In this document: piece after piece, positions 1 through 12,303 of the stretch
Position numbering within the stretch: position 1 is the stretch's first letter
Layout of the letters: the number at the start of each line of letters is the position of its first letter
DNA from: Nageia nagi
Taxonomy: Eukaryota; Pinophyta
DNA: 64,000 bases
Direction: 5' to 3'
NCBI GenBank assembly: GCA_050084985.1
Contig: JBITNC010000001.1
Location: forward strand, 55,304,001-55,368,000
Translations under genes and position numbers: made by a program
The notes under the pieces: model-generated
Told to the model about the DNA's origin: nothing
What the model saw: only the letters and a program-made list of their open reading frames with translations
Database searches by the model: none

Positions 1-822
1 ACATGAAATTTGGACCACGTGTTCATCATATAACCAAATACATTATATCCAAATTTAAAACTTTAAATCCTCATATTTTGCACACAACACGTTTCGCAAA
101 GTGGCCTCCGACACAGATTTCACAGGTATTTTGTTATGCTTAGATTTGTGCAAGTTATAGGTTCTCATAGTTCGAGGCCTCAAATCAAGATGGTTCAAAA
201 GACAAAGTTGTTCATCTCATCAATTTATACGTGTACAAACTTTTAAATTCTAAATTTGAAGACTTTTAGAGCCCAAAACAACCAACCTACTATTTTCAAA
301 ATTTATGCTCAAACAGTCAAAAAGTTATGGAGTGGCATTTTGCAGCTTGTACCATTTATTCCTAGATTATCATCTTGCTATGAAATTTGGACCACACCTG
401 CTTGGTATATAGTACTATATATGATTTAAATTTTAACCTCTGATTCATCACCGTTTGCTTGCAATTCAAATTGTACGAAACCAATTTTACACAAATTTCT
501 GACTGCACCATTATCCACAAGAGTGCCCAAAACTGAACCAACATGAAATTTAACTGTTCCAATGCTTCACACAAGTTTTTTATCAACCCAAAAACTGATC
601 CAAACCATCTCTCGCTGTCCGTCACCTTCCATTTGTAATTTGGCCCTCTTGACAACTTTTGGTACCTCATGACAACTTTTGGTCCCTTTATCATTTTTGC
701 ATCCGACAACTTTGTAGATCTTGTCGATGTTATTTCTTTGACACATGCAACCATATGAACCTTATGCACACTAATCTCATTATGTTGAAAACAATGACAA
801 CACTGCTGCACCATACTCAACA
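1..822 (-). mobile_element. 3' LTR of Copia-1 (partial, cut by window edge)
   Basis: This stretch is a direct repeat of 6871-7689 and ends, read on the minus strand, at TGTTGAGTATGG just after a polypurine tract. It is therefore the start of the 3' LTR of a minus-strand Copia element whose gag-pol lies to the right. Only about 822 of an expected 1.97 kb is inside the window, so the distal LTR end and the left target duplication cannot be seen. ORFs here are shadows without recognisable protein content. Confidence 0.85.
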
Positions 823-835
823 ATCTCCCCCTTTG
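823..835 (-). other. polypurine tract of Copia-1
   Basis: On the minus strand CAAAGGGGGAGAT lies directly before the LTR start TGTTGAG, the usual position of the plus-strand primer. Three further GGGGGAG-type tracts lie between the pol stop and this one (about 875-885, 913-921, 1010-1016). Multiple PPT-like tracts are a known trait of Sirevirus-type Copia elements. Confidence 0.8.
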
Positions 836-1039
836 AAATTGTTGGCAACACATATGCAAAAACTTGTTACTCTTCTCCCCCTTTGACAACAAATACAAAG
901 GGGTGTCGTGGACTCCCCCTGAGTCCATATACACAATACTCAGGTGTAAATAAATATACAAAAGAACATAATTATACAGGAGTAAAAAGATAAACAAATA
1001 CAAAATTACTCCCCCTGAGATTGTGTGCCCAAAAGCTAG

Positions 1040-3079
1040 TCAATGCTTGGGCAATATCACCACTCCCAATTTCTTTTGTAGGTACTCAAAAACTTCTTTG
1101 GGTAATGGTTTAGTAAATATATCTACTACTTGCTCTGATGTGGGAACAAATTCTAACTTTACCTCTCCTTCTGCAACCTTTTCCTTCAAAAAATGATATC
1201 GAATGGCAATATGTTTTGTTCTTGAATGCATGACTGGATTCTTAGAAATATTGATTGCACTTATGTTATCACACATAATTGAAATAGGCTCAGTGATCTG
1301 AATCCCTATATCTTTCATCATTTGTTTCATCCACATAACCTGTGTACAACATGATGTCGCTACTATGTACTCTACTTCTACGATGGATAATGATATCGAT
1401 TCTTATTTCTTACTGTGCCAATCGATAAGATTATTACCCAAGTAAAATGCACCGCCACTAGTGCATTTCCTGTCATCTACACATCCTACCCAATCTGCAT
1501 CTAAGAAAGTAATGAGTGTGAAATATTTTCCTTTGGGATACCATAGGCCATAGTCCATTGTACCTTTAAGGTATCGAAAAATCCATTTTACTACAGTCAC
1601 ATGTGTTTCCTTTGGACTTGCTTGGAACCGTGCAACCATACACACTGCCTGAAGTATGTCGGGTCTGGTAACTGTCAAATATAATAGGCTCCCAATCATT
1701 GACATGTACATAGTCTGATCTATTGATGGTGACTTATCATCCTTACTTAGCTTACAGCCTATCATCATAGGAGTGCTCACAAGCTTACAATCCTCCATAG
1801 TGAACTTTTTCAACATCTCTTTAACATACTTGATTTGCGAAATAAAAATGCCATTCTTTAATTGATTAACTTGCAAACCAAGAAAATATGAAAGTTCACC
1901 TATCATTGACATTTCAAACTCTGTTTGCATTTGGTTAGCAAAATCTTTGCACATTTCATCTTTGCTACCTCCAAAAATAATATCATCTACATAAATAACA
2001 ATGATAACTTGGTGATTATTTTCAGATTTAATGTAGAGATTACTGTCCACCATACCCTTTTTAAAACCTTGCTGATTTAGATATGTATCAAGTCTAGAGT
2101 ACCATGCTCGGGGTGCTTGTTTTAGACCATAAAGTGCCTTTTTTAATTTGCACACAAAATCTGGATTCTCACTTATCTGAAATCCGTCTGGCTACTCAAT
2201 ATAAACTTCTTCATTAAGATTTCCATTCAAAAATGCTAATTTTACATCCATTTGATAAACTTTGAAGTTTTTATAGACTGCTAAAGCAAGAAACATACGG
2301 ATAGCTTCTAATCTAGCAATAGGAGCAAAAGTTTCTTCAAAATCAATACCTTCAACTTGAGCATACCCTTTACAAACCAATCTTGCTTTTTTTCTTATTA
2401 CTTTTCCATCTTCATTAAGCTTGTTGCGAAAAATCCACTTGGTGCCAATCACATTTTTATTTTTGGGCCTTGGTACCAACTCCCAAGTTTGATTCTTTTC
2501 AATTTGGTCTAGTTCCTCATCCATTGCTTTGATCCAACTTTCATCCTGACTTGCCTCTACAATATTTTTTGGTTCTATGCTTGAGAGAAGAGAATATGTT
2601 CTTATTGTTCTTCTTCTTGTTTGAACTCCAGTATCTAGATCTCTAATTATTTGGTTAGTTGGATGATCTTTTTGCCATTTACCTATCTTATGTTTTTGAT
2701 TTTCTTCTATTTCTGAACCACTATGTGAGTTACCTGAGCCATTCTTTGGTTGATTTTCTGGTTGTTCCTCTACCTCATCTGCCTCAATATATTCTGAAAA
2801 ATTTTCATTATTGTCTTTTGGAGGTACTCTTAGTTCATCAATCTTGACATCCGCACTCTCAACAATTTTTCTAAGTCTTTTATTGTAACATTTGTAAGCC
2901 TTGCTTTTTATTGAGTAACCAAGAAATATACCTTCATCCACTCTATCATCGAACTTACCAAGATTTTCTTCCATCCTCTTGATGTAGCACTTACTCCCAA
3001 ATACTTTGAAGTATTTTGCTGATGCCTTTTTACCGAACCGTAATTCATAGGGTGTCTTATTCTCATGGGGCCTCAACAT
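1040..3079 (-). pseudogene. Copia-1 pol: integrase C-terminus, reverse transcriptase and RNase H, broken
   Basis: Three collinear fragments: 2192-3079 (integrase C-terminal part, with FLGYS, running into the RT N-terminus with KWIFRNK and [11 protein letters not shown]), 1403-2155 (RT palm with the YVDD catalytic box, then RNase H start) and 1040-1336 (RNase H end with CDN, TKHIAIRYHF and DIFTKPLP). Between the last two, the reading continues through a TAA where the Copia-2 copy has a Gln codon. The order INT-RT-RH is diagnostic of Copia, and the RNase H tail is of SIRE type. Key motifs are still readable, but stops interrupt every domain, so no functional polyprotein is possible. Confidence 0.92.
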
Positions 3080-3235
3080 ACATCTGTTCTAAATATAAAC
3101 CGCTATGTGGACTGCTTCTTTCCAAAACCTGTTAGCTATGTGGGTTTTTGTCAACATTGTTCGTGCCATTTCTTGAACTGACTTATTTTTTCTTTCTACT
3201 ACACCATTTTGCTGAGGTGTTCTTACTGATAAAAA

Positions 3236-4250
3236 CTATCTCCTGATACCATACTCATGACAAAATTCATTAAAATCATCTGAAATGAATTCACCTCCTC
3301 TATCCAATCTTAAACATTTGATTCTTCTTCCAATCTGATTTTCTGCCAGGTTCTTGAAGGTCTTAAATTTTTCAAGTGCTTTTGACTTGTGTTTCAAGAA
3401 TAGTATCCATGTCATCCTAGAATAATCATCTATACATAGCATGAAGTACCTATCCCCATTTAAACTTTATGTTCTCATAGGACCACACAAATCAGTATGA
3501 ACAAGCTCTAATGGTTTGCTGGAATAGTATTCCTTTGTCTTGAAAGTGGATCTAGTGAGCTTACCCTTTTGGCATGAAGAACAAATACTACTTGGTGGTT
3601 TTTTGATGCTTGATATATCTCGAACTGCTCTCTTTGAACAAATTTTAACTAAATTATCAAAACTGATGTGTCCAAGTCTCTTATGCCAAAGCCAATCTTC
3701 ATCCTCCTTTCCAAGTAGACATGATCCATTTGAAGTCTCTGTCAATGTATATAGATTTTTGGATGTCCTTATACCAACTGCAACTAACCTGCCACTGTTT
3801 GCTCTTCTGATTTCACATCCATATTTCTTGAATATTACATCATGTCCTCTATCACAAATCTGACTAACACTCAGCAAGCTATGTTTCAACCTGACCACGA
3901 ATAATACTTCTTCTGACTTGATCTTTCTATCATTAATCTTAACTGTACCTCTACCGATAATATTTGCTCCATCATTATTGCCAAATTTTACTGATCCCCC
4001 TTCATGTTGTTCTAATTTTTCAAATCTTCTTTTATCCTTGGTCATGTGGCTAGAGCAACCACTATCCAGTATCCAAGGAGCTAGTTTATTCTCTGCTTTA
4101 AGAGCTATTTGTACTATTAGAGATTCTTTTTCATCTTTTGGTTGCTCCTTCTCTTTCCATATCTTCTTGATACCTATTTTAGATTCATGTATTGTCTCTT
4201 CCTATTTATTTTGTTGTACCTATCTTTCTAGAATTTGTCTATTATATCTC
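3236..4250 (-). pseudogene. Copia-1 pol: protease and integrase N-terminal/core, broken
   Basis: The frame opens before the protease box WILDSGCSSH (about 4045-4082), the aspartic protease active site. It continues through the pre-integrase zinc domain (HKRLGH, then C..C in SICSSC) and the first integrase Asp in HTDLCGPMRT. A TAA at 3467-3469 follows PMRT directly. The next block (3236-3442) carries IDDYSRMTW and the second Asp in LDRGGEF. The same TAA occurs at the same place in Copia-2. The ORF up to 4045 starts at an internal Met; homology continues upstream to about 4230. Confidence 0.92.
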
Positions 4251-4288
4251 ATGCCTTGTGATTGAAAAGATCTTTGCTGAAATTGATT

Positions 4289-5653
4289 TTAAAAAAATGT
4301 GCTCCTGCAATTTCTTGTAGTATGATACTCACTCATCTTATGACTCATCTCTTCCAATTGAAGATTCAATCCTGTAATCTTTGCCTCCAATTTGCTACAG
4401 TACTCAACTTTGGTAGTGATTTGTTCTTCAAGATCCTCAGTTATTTTTCGCATTTCTTCCACTTGTACTTTTAAGCTTATAATAACTTCATTGGCATCAT
4501 CAATTTTTCGAGAAGTTTTTTGATATTTTTTCCTTTCTATCTCTAATTCTTCTAGAGCTGCAATTAATTCTTCTTCCAGATTAACTTCTGCTTCAACTTC
4601 TTCTTCATCAATTTCTTCTTCTAATTTTTGTTTCAATTCCGGTTTTTCTTCTTCAAATGCCATGAAGAGAGCTTCATCAACCTCTTCTTCTGAGTCTTCA
4701 TTTGAACTAACTTCTGATAAACTAATATTTTTGGAAATAAAACTTTTCTTCTTGAAATTACCTTTTCTGAAATTTGATTTTGTCTTCCATCCATTTCTCT
4801 CTCTGTGTGAACTTTCATCATCTTTGTTCTTCTCATTGTGTGGACATTTAGCTGCAAAGTGCCCTACACCTCCACAATTGAAACAATTAAATGGTAATTT
4901 TTCTCTATATTTACCTTTTGTTCCTTTCTTTAACTTACGAATAAAATTCACTTCTAATTCATCAGATGTCTCTTCTTCATCAAATTCTGGCATTGCTTTT
5001 ATTTTCTTCTTTGCTTTGAAAGCAACTTCCCTGTCAATAGATTTTCCTTTTCCTATTCTCATTTCATAAGCAATTAGAGAACCATGCATTTCATCCACAT
5101 TAAAAGTATTTAAATCTTTCGCTTCTTCTATGGTAGAAACTTTTGAATCAAATCTTTGCGGAAGTGAGCGTAATACCTTTTTCATAATAACTACGTCTTC
5201 AATATTTTCTCCGAGGCCTCTAATCGTATTGGTTACTTCATTGACCCTTAGCATGTATGCTTCTATGTTTTCATCTTCATTCATCTTTAAACTCTCAAAC
5301 TACACTCGGTGAGTTTGAAGTTTAGCATCTTTTATCTTTATGTCTCCCTCATGAATGCTTTTCAGTTTATCCCATATTTCTTTTACCGATTCATAATTCA
5401 TCACTTTTACTAGCTCATTGTCTACTAATCTACACATGATAGCATTTTTAGCCTTCGAGTTATTTTCATATGCCTTCTTAGCAGCTGCATCTGTAATAGG
5501 CGTAGTAGGTGCGGTATAACCATTTTTTGTGGCATCCCAAATCTCATATCCCAAAGCACTAAGATATGTCTGCATTCTGAGTCTCCAAAAAGAATAATTA
5601 GTGCCATCAAATAATAGAGCTTTATTTGAAGAAAACCCTTCACCTGAAGTCAT
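4289..5653 (-). pseudogene. Copia-1 gag, broken by one stop
   Basis: Gag starts with MTSGEGFSSNKALLFDGTNY at 5653, typical of UBN2-type Copia Gag. It is interrupted by TAG at 5300-5302 and resumes in the same frame to 4289. It contains a CCHC zinc knuckle (CFNCGGVGHFAAKC, near 4850-4895), an acidic FMAFEEE segment and a Glu/Lys-rich coiled coil. Compared with Copia-2, about 350-400 bp between coiled coil and protease is missing, which removes two further knuckle-like motifs. The expected role is RNA packaging and particle assembly; this copy cannot encode full-length protein. Confidence 0.92.
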
Positions 5654-5702
5654 TGCAACACACCCAAGATCTCCCTAGCTGATTAAGCCGAAATAGGAAC
5701 CT

Positions 5703-5716
5703 GCTCTGATACCAAT
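5703..5716 (-). other. primer binding site of Copia-1
   Basis: On the minus strand ATTGGTATCAGAGC follows the LTR end immediately. TGGTATCAGAGC is complementary to the 3' end of initiator Met-tRNA, the usual plant Copia primer. Confidence 0.9.
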
Positions 5717-7689
5717 TATTGAACTATGTGTGACACTGAGAGGGGGGGTGAATCAGTGTTTCAATTTTAAAACTTTAAATCTAGAAATTTTAAATAGTGC
5801 AATAGAGAAATAAAAACAAATAGAGCAAGCACACCATGATAGCAAACACACAACACAAGATATAACGAGGTTCACCAATGTGGCTACATCCCCAGAAAAG
5901 ACTGCTTGGACTTCAATCCAAATCTAGCCATTGTAAAGCACCAACTTTACACATAATTTATTAGCACCAACTAAAAGGAGCACCAACTCTTAAGCTTTGC
6001 AACACCCACTGCAAGGAGCACTAACTCCACTTGCCAAGCACCCACTTGACAGATTTAATAAGATGGAATGAAAGATTGATAACCAGTTACCCAAGACCCG
6101 GAATGGTCTAGCTCAAAACTTTCTCACAAAATATAATCTGAATCATATTCTATTTTCTTTATGCTCATGCCAATAGCTCTCAATTCATCTGTAATCTGAA
6201 ACCTCTTTTAATTCATACACATTTGCTTTGGATTCCTGTCTACTGTAAAACACTTAAAATCAGATCAAGAAACTATTGCTCATATCACTGAAAGGGCTAC
6301 CATTATTTTTCACCATGAAAACTCCTCATATTCTGAATCAAAATTGATATAATTTCTCACAAACATCTAGAACTTTCAACACTTATAGAATTATCAAGAA
6401 AATATTCATTTTTGAGATATCTGTTACTCATACATGCTTCACACACCTCTCAATAACAAACTACACTACCAAAACACAAACCCAGAAAAATTCGAATTTA
6501 TTTGAACTGGTTGAAGATAATACCTCGAATGCACTCAGAATGCATGTTCCATGTCCATATGGCACAAAATGGTATGACGAATTTCACATAGATGCCGAAA
6601 AATCTTTCAAAGCTTGAATCTGTCTTTTTATCTTCTCCTCTCGGTTTTTTTTTTTTTAAAAGTGTCACATGATAAAAGAACTCTTGAGCCTTAAATAGAA
6701 GTGCGATAACTGAGATATAAAATAAAAGGAAAGAGCATTTTTTCAAACCATACACACTATTCCTTTTTGCTTATCACTTAAAACCATTGTCGGCCAAAAC
6801 TGGAAAATTAAGAAAAAAAGCTCTAACAACTTTTTCGATGAGCTATAACTTCTTACTGAGTGCACGGTTTAACATGAAATTTGGACCACATGTTCTTCAT
6901 ATAACCAAATACATTCTTTCCAAATTTGAAGCTTTAACTCCTCATAGTTTGCACACAGCACTTTTCGCAAAGTGGCCTCCGACAGATTTCACAGGTATTT
7001 TGTTATGTTTGGATTTGTGCAAGTTATAGGTTCTCATAGTTCGAGGCCTCAAATCAATATGGTTAAAAATAAAAAGTTGTTCATATCATCAATTTATACA
7101 TGTAAAAACTTTGAAATTCTAAATTTGAATACTTTTAGAGCCCAAAACAACCAACCTACTATTTCCAAAATTTATGCTCAAATAGTCAAAAAGTTACGGA
7201 GTGGCATTTTGCAGCTTGTACCATTTCTTCCTAGATTATCATATTGATATGAAATTTATACCAAACCTTCTTGGTATATATCACTATATATGATTTAAAT
7301 TTCAACCTCTGATTCATCACTGTTTGCTTGCAATTCAAATTGTACGAAGCCAATTTTACATAAATTTCTGACTGCACCATAATCCACAAGAGTGCCCAAA
7401 ATTGAACCAACATGAAATTTGACCATTCCAATGCTTCACGCAAGTTTTTTATCAACCCAAAAACTAATCCAAACCATCTCTCGCTGTCCATCACCTTCCA
7501 TTTGTAATTTGGCCCTCTTGACAACTTTTGGTACCTCATGACAACTTTTGGTCCCTTTATCATTTTTGCATCCGACAACTTTGTAGATCTTGTCGATGTT
7601 ATTTCTTTGACGTGCAACCATATGAACCTTATGCCCACTGATCTCATCATGTTGACAACAATGACAACACTGTTGCACCATACTCAACA
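5717..7689 (-). mobile_element. 5' LTR of Copia-1
   Basis: Bounded on the minus strand by TGTTGAGTATGG at 7689 and CAATA next to the PBS at 5717, about 1973 bp. The TGTTG start matches the mirrored CAACA end of Copia-2, so CAATA is probably a mutated CAACA. The part from 6871 to 7689 is repeated at 1-822. The R/U5 side (5880-6060) has short repeats of GCACCAACT type, also seen in Copia-2 at 12970-13150. The flank to the right begins CATTT; its partner lies outside the window. Confidence 0.88.
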
Positions 7690-7794
7690 CATTTAAACCT
7701 AGACATTTATGTCATTTAAACCTAGATATTTATGCATTGTTATCCACCCATATGTTTCTCAATTATGCTGATCCATTGGGTTAATCGAAATTCA

Positions 7795-8060
7795 TTTATA
7801 AAAGATAAACATGGTTCGATTAACCCAACAATCCTTAATTTTAGGTTTTTATATTTTCTTAACTTAATTTTCGGCATTTATGTTAGGTTAATCAAAATTT
7901 GTTTATTTAAGGTTGATTGAACTTCATTTATATAGATTAAATAGAGTTTGATTAACCCTATGTATTAATTGAAAAAATAATCTTTGTGGTCATGTGTTAA
8001 ATATGCTTGAAGGATTGTTGGGTTAATCAAACTCTATTTAACCCTTATAAATGAAGTTTG
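7795..8060. repeat. imperfect inverted repeat with GATTAACCC/GGGTTAATC arms
   Basis: The left arm around 7795-7850 (ttcatttataaaaga..gattaacccaacaatcctt) is complementary to the right arm around 8005-8060 (aaggattgttgggttaatc..ataaatgaa), so the transcript could fold into a hairpin. A relative lies inverted at 30480-30690. Confidence 0.6.
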
Positions 8061-8639
8061 ATTAACCCAATTTGAACAATAAATATTTTTAACCAACTAA
8101 TCAACATAGCACCCAATTAAATCAATTCAATCTTTGTTTAATCATAGGTGTTTATCCTTTTGTATAATGAAATTTAAAATCTTCACCAACCAACCTATGT
8201 ACTACCCATTCAATTTGCTTATTTATTTTTAGATATTGACCTCTAAGCTTTTTCATTGTAGAAGCTCGACTCTCTTGGATCCTCTAGGAATAATTTTTTT
8301 CCATAATGTATCTTGTTAAATAATTTTGTATGCCTTATATTTTTCCTCTATATTTTCATGCATCTCTTACTAGATTAATTTTTGCATGCATGTCTTGGTA
8401 GATTCATTTTTAGATGTAGGTCTTGCTAGATTAAGTTTTGCATGCATGTCTTACTAGATTCATTTTTGCATGCATGCATTTTTATGTAAAGAAAAAGAAA
8501 AAAGAAAAAATGTTAATATAGAAAGTACCCATCCTATTTCTCAAGCTAAATGTAAGGTTTTTTGGTTGAATTATGCAAATAAAAAGTTTTAGGAATTCAA
8601 TACATCCTAACTTGAAAGAAATTATTATCCTTCCCATAT

Positions 8640-9375
8640 GAATGTTAGGGTTCATCATGCATTATTGGACTTCATGAAATATTATCGGGTTTCATCATTA
8701 TTTGTTGGGATTCCTCATACATTGTCAGCCTTCATGGCATATTATCAGGCTTCCTCATTCATTTTTGGGCATCCTTTCTATACCAATGAATTTTATACCC
8801 TAAAATTAGTCCATTCCATGAATTTATGTCTGGATCATGCATCTTATTAAACATTTCCTAGGATTTATGTATTCTTACACATTTTGCATATGTATGTGAT
8901 AATTGCATTTGCTTAAAAGTCTCTAGAGCCTTTTGAGAAAATCTATTTTGTGAAAATCCTTAATATAATTGTATTCCATGATATTGTGTCTACATGATTC
9001 ATTATTTTCATGCATTTTTGGCATTAATGGACCATTATGAGTTTCAAGGTACAATGTCAGGCATTCTCTTCTCTTTTTGGGCATCATCTCCCATTATCAA
9101 GCTTCAAGGTACAATGTTGGGCTTCCTCTTTTATTATCAGGAATCATCTCCTATTATCGGGCTTCATGGTATAATGTCGAGCATCCTCTTATATTTTTAG
9201 GCATCATCTCATATTATCGATCATCCTCATACATTATCAATCATTCTCTTAAATTATCGTGCATCCTCTTCCAATTTCAGGCATCATCTTCTATTATCAA
9301 GATTCATGCTAGATTATCAAGCTTCATCATGGGTTATCAAGATTCATACATGGCTATCAGGGCATTCAATACCAT
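8640..9375 (+). repeat. degenerate 20-24 bp minisatellite, copy 1
   Basis: Tandem units built on a core like gcTTCATcATacATTATCAgG are readable at 8640-8780 and 9030-9375, separated by a non-repeat spacer. Small ORFs here read through the repeats and are not credible genes. The same array occurs at 18520-18800, 29240-29460 (reverse) and 39580-40440. Confidence 0.75.
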
Positions 9376-10084
9376 AACATCCATGTTGGAATAATGGTGT
9401 CTTTAGTTGTAGAGTTTGGATTCATGTATCATAATTGCATCTACTTGATAGGGTATCTGCATCACGCATCTTGTTAAACTTGAATGTGTTTGAAGTGTCT
9501 TATTGATAAGTAAATATAAAATGAAGTACACTTAAGGAAGGTAACATACAACCTCACATATGAAGAAATATGAAATAATCTTATAATATAATAAATAATG
9601 ACACAATTCATATGTACTGATAAAATGACTAATATAATGATTATATGTTTATCTATGCTCTAAGTAGTTTATAATTTGAAATTGATGTGCTATTTTTAGT
9701 ACACAAAGAAGTTGATACATAATGACATTGAAATCGTATAGGATATTTAATCTACCTATAGAATATATCATTGTAAAATAAATCTTTTGCATAAAGATTT
9801 AACCTAGACATCAATACGATGCTTGAGAGGATTAACAAATTCAATGACAACAATACCTTTATGCAAGTTAGATGATTTCAAAAGGGTGAAGAATGTAATC
9901 TTGATGCACAATGCACATTTTTGTGTGAAAAAAAATACATTTGGTTAGGAAGGCAATTACAAGTCAAAGGAAAATAGACATGACATGTATGTAACTATGT
10001 TTAATTCTAATTTGTACATTGCATGATTATCTTTTTCAAAGAAATACTATTCTAAACTTTTTAGTTTTTATGTAGTTATTGGTG

Positions 10085-10992
10085 TACTTATGGTGATAAG
10101 GATAAGCGAGATGACCCTCCTCCTCCAATTCGAAAGTGGCACAATATTGAGAAAAAAGGTTGTCAATGTCATTTTATTATGAAGCTATACAAGAGTTTAC
10201 TTGAAGTTGCATTTATCGTGTACAATAATTTTGAACATGTTTCAGTGGATGGTAAATCTTACCATAGAGTATATGATACAAGTAAAACAAGAAATGGAAA
10301 TGTCAATTTTGCTCCACATATGTCGAAAGAGACTTATTCCATGCTTGAGTCATTACTAATAAATGGTGTTTTTTGTTGATGCAATTTGTAATGGGTAATT
10401 CTAGAATGAATATTTTGAAAATGTACTCACAATATAAGACTTTTTCATTCTAAGGAAGGATGTTCAAAACATATACAATAGATTGATTAGAGGAAAGGTA
10501 TGAAAGGCTAAATATGATTCCATGAGTATTAATTGTTGGTACTAATCCAATAAGGATAAGTTTTGCATATACAAGAACCCTAACCATGCCAAAAACAAAT
10601 TCATTCTTAGTATTCAAACAAAATGGATATTGGAGAAGATGGTTGAATTATCCCATAATAACATAATTTCAATGGATTCAACATTTAATACAAATTTGTA
10701 TGGTGTAAGTATCTTCAAAATTTAATTTTTTAGCTACTTTTTATGTGCATTGTTGATTTTTTTATGTTTATTTTGATTCTAGTACCAATTTTACACATTA
10801 CTTGTGTTTGATGCCTAAGAAAGTGGTCTACCAGATGCATGGGTTATCACATATAAAAATGGTGTTGATGACTTAGCTGAGTGACTAAAAATATTTAAAT
10901 AATGTTGTATAGAACATTACCTAAATTGGAGTGTGAATGCATTTATGATTAATGATGTTGTTGCATAAATTTAGGTCATCAGGTCTATGTAT
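10085..10992 (+). pseudogene. MULE/FAR1-type transposase fragment
   Basis: The first part (10100-10379) reads as a basic, Cys-containing N-terminal region of FAR1/MULE-like proteins (GCQCHF, then APHMSKETYSMLESLL). After several stops, a segment at about 10670-10970 carries STFNTNLYG, then YQFYTLLVFD, LPDAWVITYKNGV and NAFMINDV, the MULE transposase core including its first catalytic Asp region (MDST). A GT-AG intron fits 10705-10782. Many stops make it dead. It ends where Copia-2 begins, and the other half is not seen to the right of the N gap. Assigned from remembered family motifs. Confidence 0.65.
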
Positions 10993-11141
10993 TGTTGAGC
11001 ATGGGTGATTGTCATTGTTGTCAACATGTGGTTTTGGCTGTGTCTTCACGTCCATTTGGTTTTGGCTGTGTCTTCGCGCAGTAGTATGAGTTCATTTTAA
11101 GATCCCCAGGATGACATTCTAGAATGAAATGATAAAGCTCA

Positions 11142-11419
11142 GTTGTGGAAAAATCCAGGTTCCGGAGAAGGTGAGAGTTGTGGAAAAATTCAGGTTCCGG
11201 AGAAGGTGAGAGTTGTTGAAAAGTTCGGGTTCCGGAGAAGGTGAGAGTTGTGAAAAGTCCAATTTTTGGAGAAGGCAAGAGTTGTGGAAAAGCCCGGGTT
11301 CCGGAGAAGGTGAGAGTTGTTGAAAAGTTCAGGTTCCGGAGAAGGTGAGAGTTGTGAAAAGTCCGGGTTCCAGAGAAGGCGAGAGTTGTGGAAAAGCCCG
11401 GGTTCTGGAGAAGGTGAGG
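11142..11419 (+). repeat. 34-35 bp tandem array (8 units) in the Copia-2 LTR
   Basis: Eight head-to-tail units of GTTGTGGAAAAGYYCRGGTTC-type followed by CGGAGAAGGTGAGA. Units 3-5 and 6-8 match each other as triplets, so there is a higher-order repeat of about 104 bp. The array is absent from the 3' LTR. Minus-strand ORFs over it change frame with each unit and are not genes. Confidence 0.88.
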
Positions 11420-12164
11420 TCAACAAAGAGAAATTGAGAAGCTAGAACCAGTTAATTAAGTATTTTGAAAGTAGAGCATTCTGGAAATATGAAGATGATG
11501 TCAGCGATTTCGGGTCTTAACCCAAAACCAAATCCCGAAAGCGATGAGGTCAGCAAGGGGTAACTAAAAGAGCCGGAGCCAGCGAGTAAAACATTCTGGA
11601 AATATGAAGATGACATCACAAGGAGAACAACGTTCACATTTTTGAATGAGCCCAGATCCCAAAAGCGATGAGGTCAGCAAGGGGTGACTAAAAGAGCCGG
11701 AGCCAGTGAGTAAAACATTCCGAAAGTAAGAGATGATGTCACAGGGAGAACGATGTTCACATTCTTTACTAGAACCAGGTTCCAGAGATGATGAGGTCAG
11801 CAAAGAGTGATCAAATAGCCGATGAGTAAAGCATTTCAAAATGCAGAGATGAGATCAGTAAAGAGAGATTGAAAATCCAGAGTCCATAAAGTAAATGTTC
11901 CGGAAGTAAAATGTTTCAGATTAAAAGGATGACATCATAGAGGATAAGATAGTCGCATTTTGGTAAAGACCAGAGTTTGGAGATGATGACATCACGGTGT
12001 AGGTGTTGAAATGTCCAAAAAGCCACGTAGATACATTAGAACTCTCTTTCAGAGTCTGGAGATGATGACATCATGCGAAAAGCATTTTACTCTACTTCCA
12101 GAGTCTGAAGATGATGACATCATGATGTATACAATAAACATCCGGTAAGCGAGACAAAGAGTCC

Positions 12165-12303
12165 GAGATTATCAGAAATACCATTATGAAGAAGAAAAGA
12201 GTCCAGGATTATCAGAAATACCATTATGAAGAAGAAAAGAGTTCGGAATTAGCAAAAATACCATTATGAAGAAGAAAAGAGTTCGAAATTATCAGAAATA
12301 ATC
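12165..12303 (+). repeat. 39-bp tandem repeat in the Copia-2 LTR
   Basis: About 3.5 units containing ATTATCAGAAATACCATTAT followed by GAAGAAGAAAAGAGT. The same array appears in the 3' LTR at about 18190-18325, so it predates insertion. Confidence 0.85.

Larger units (their letters stand above)
7690..9430 (+). repeat. family X dispersed repeat, copy 1
   Basis: No gene is visible. The segment shares blocks with 39430-40330 (same orientation) and, in reverse, with 29160-30780. The shared blocks are the GGTTAATC/GATTAACC units (7780-8070), a block around 8890-9010 (tgcttaaaagt...ccttttga...) and the minisatellite. A smaller match lies at 26030-26130. The biological nature of family X is not known to me; it could be a long LTR, a non-autonomous element or a complex satellite. 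Confidence 0.6.

Noticed and set aside
362-1003. 213-codon minus-strand ORF in the Copia-1 LTR, repeated at 7231-7650
   Set aside because: It lies in both LTRs and UTR, has no domain, and crosses the LTR/PPT boundary.
3918-4265. Plus-strand 115-codon ORF
   Set aside because: Antisense shadow of Copia-1 protease and gag.
8640-9375. CRISPR-like regular repeats
   Set aside because: Units are contiguous and degenerate with no unique spacers; a plant minisatellite.
11021-11839. Minus-strand Ser/Phe/Leu-rich repeat ORFs
   Set aside because: They translate the 34-35 bp array and other LTR repeats; the frame shifts at each unit.
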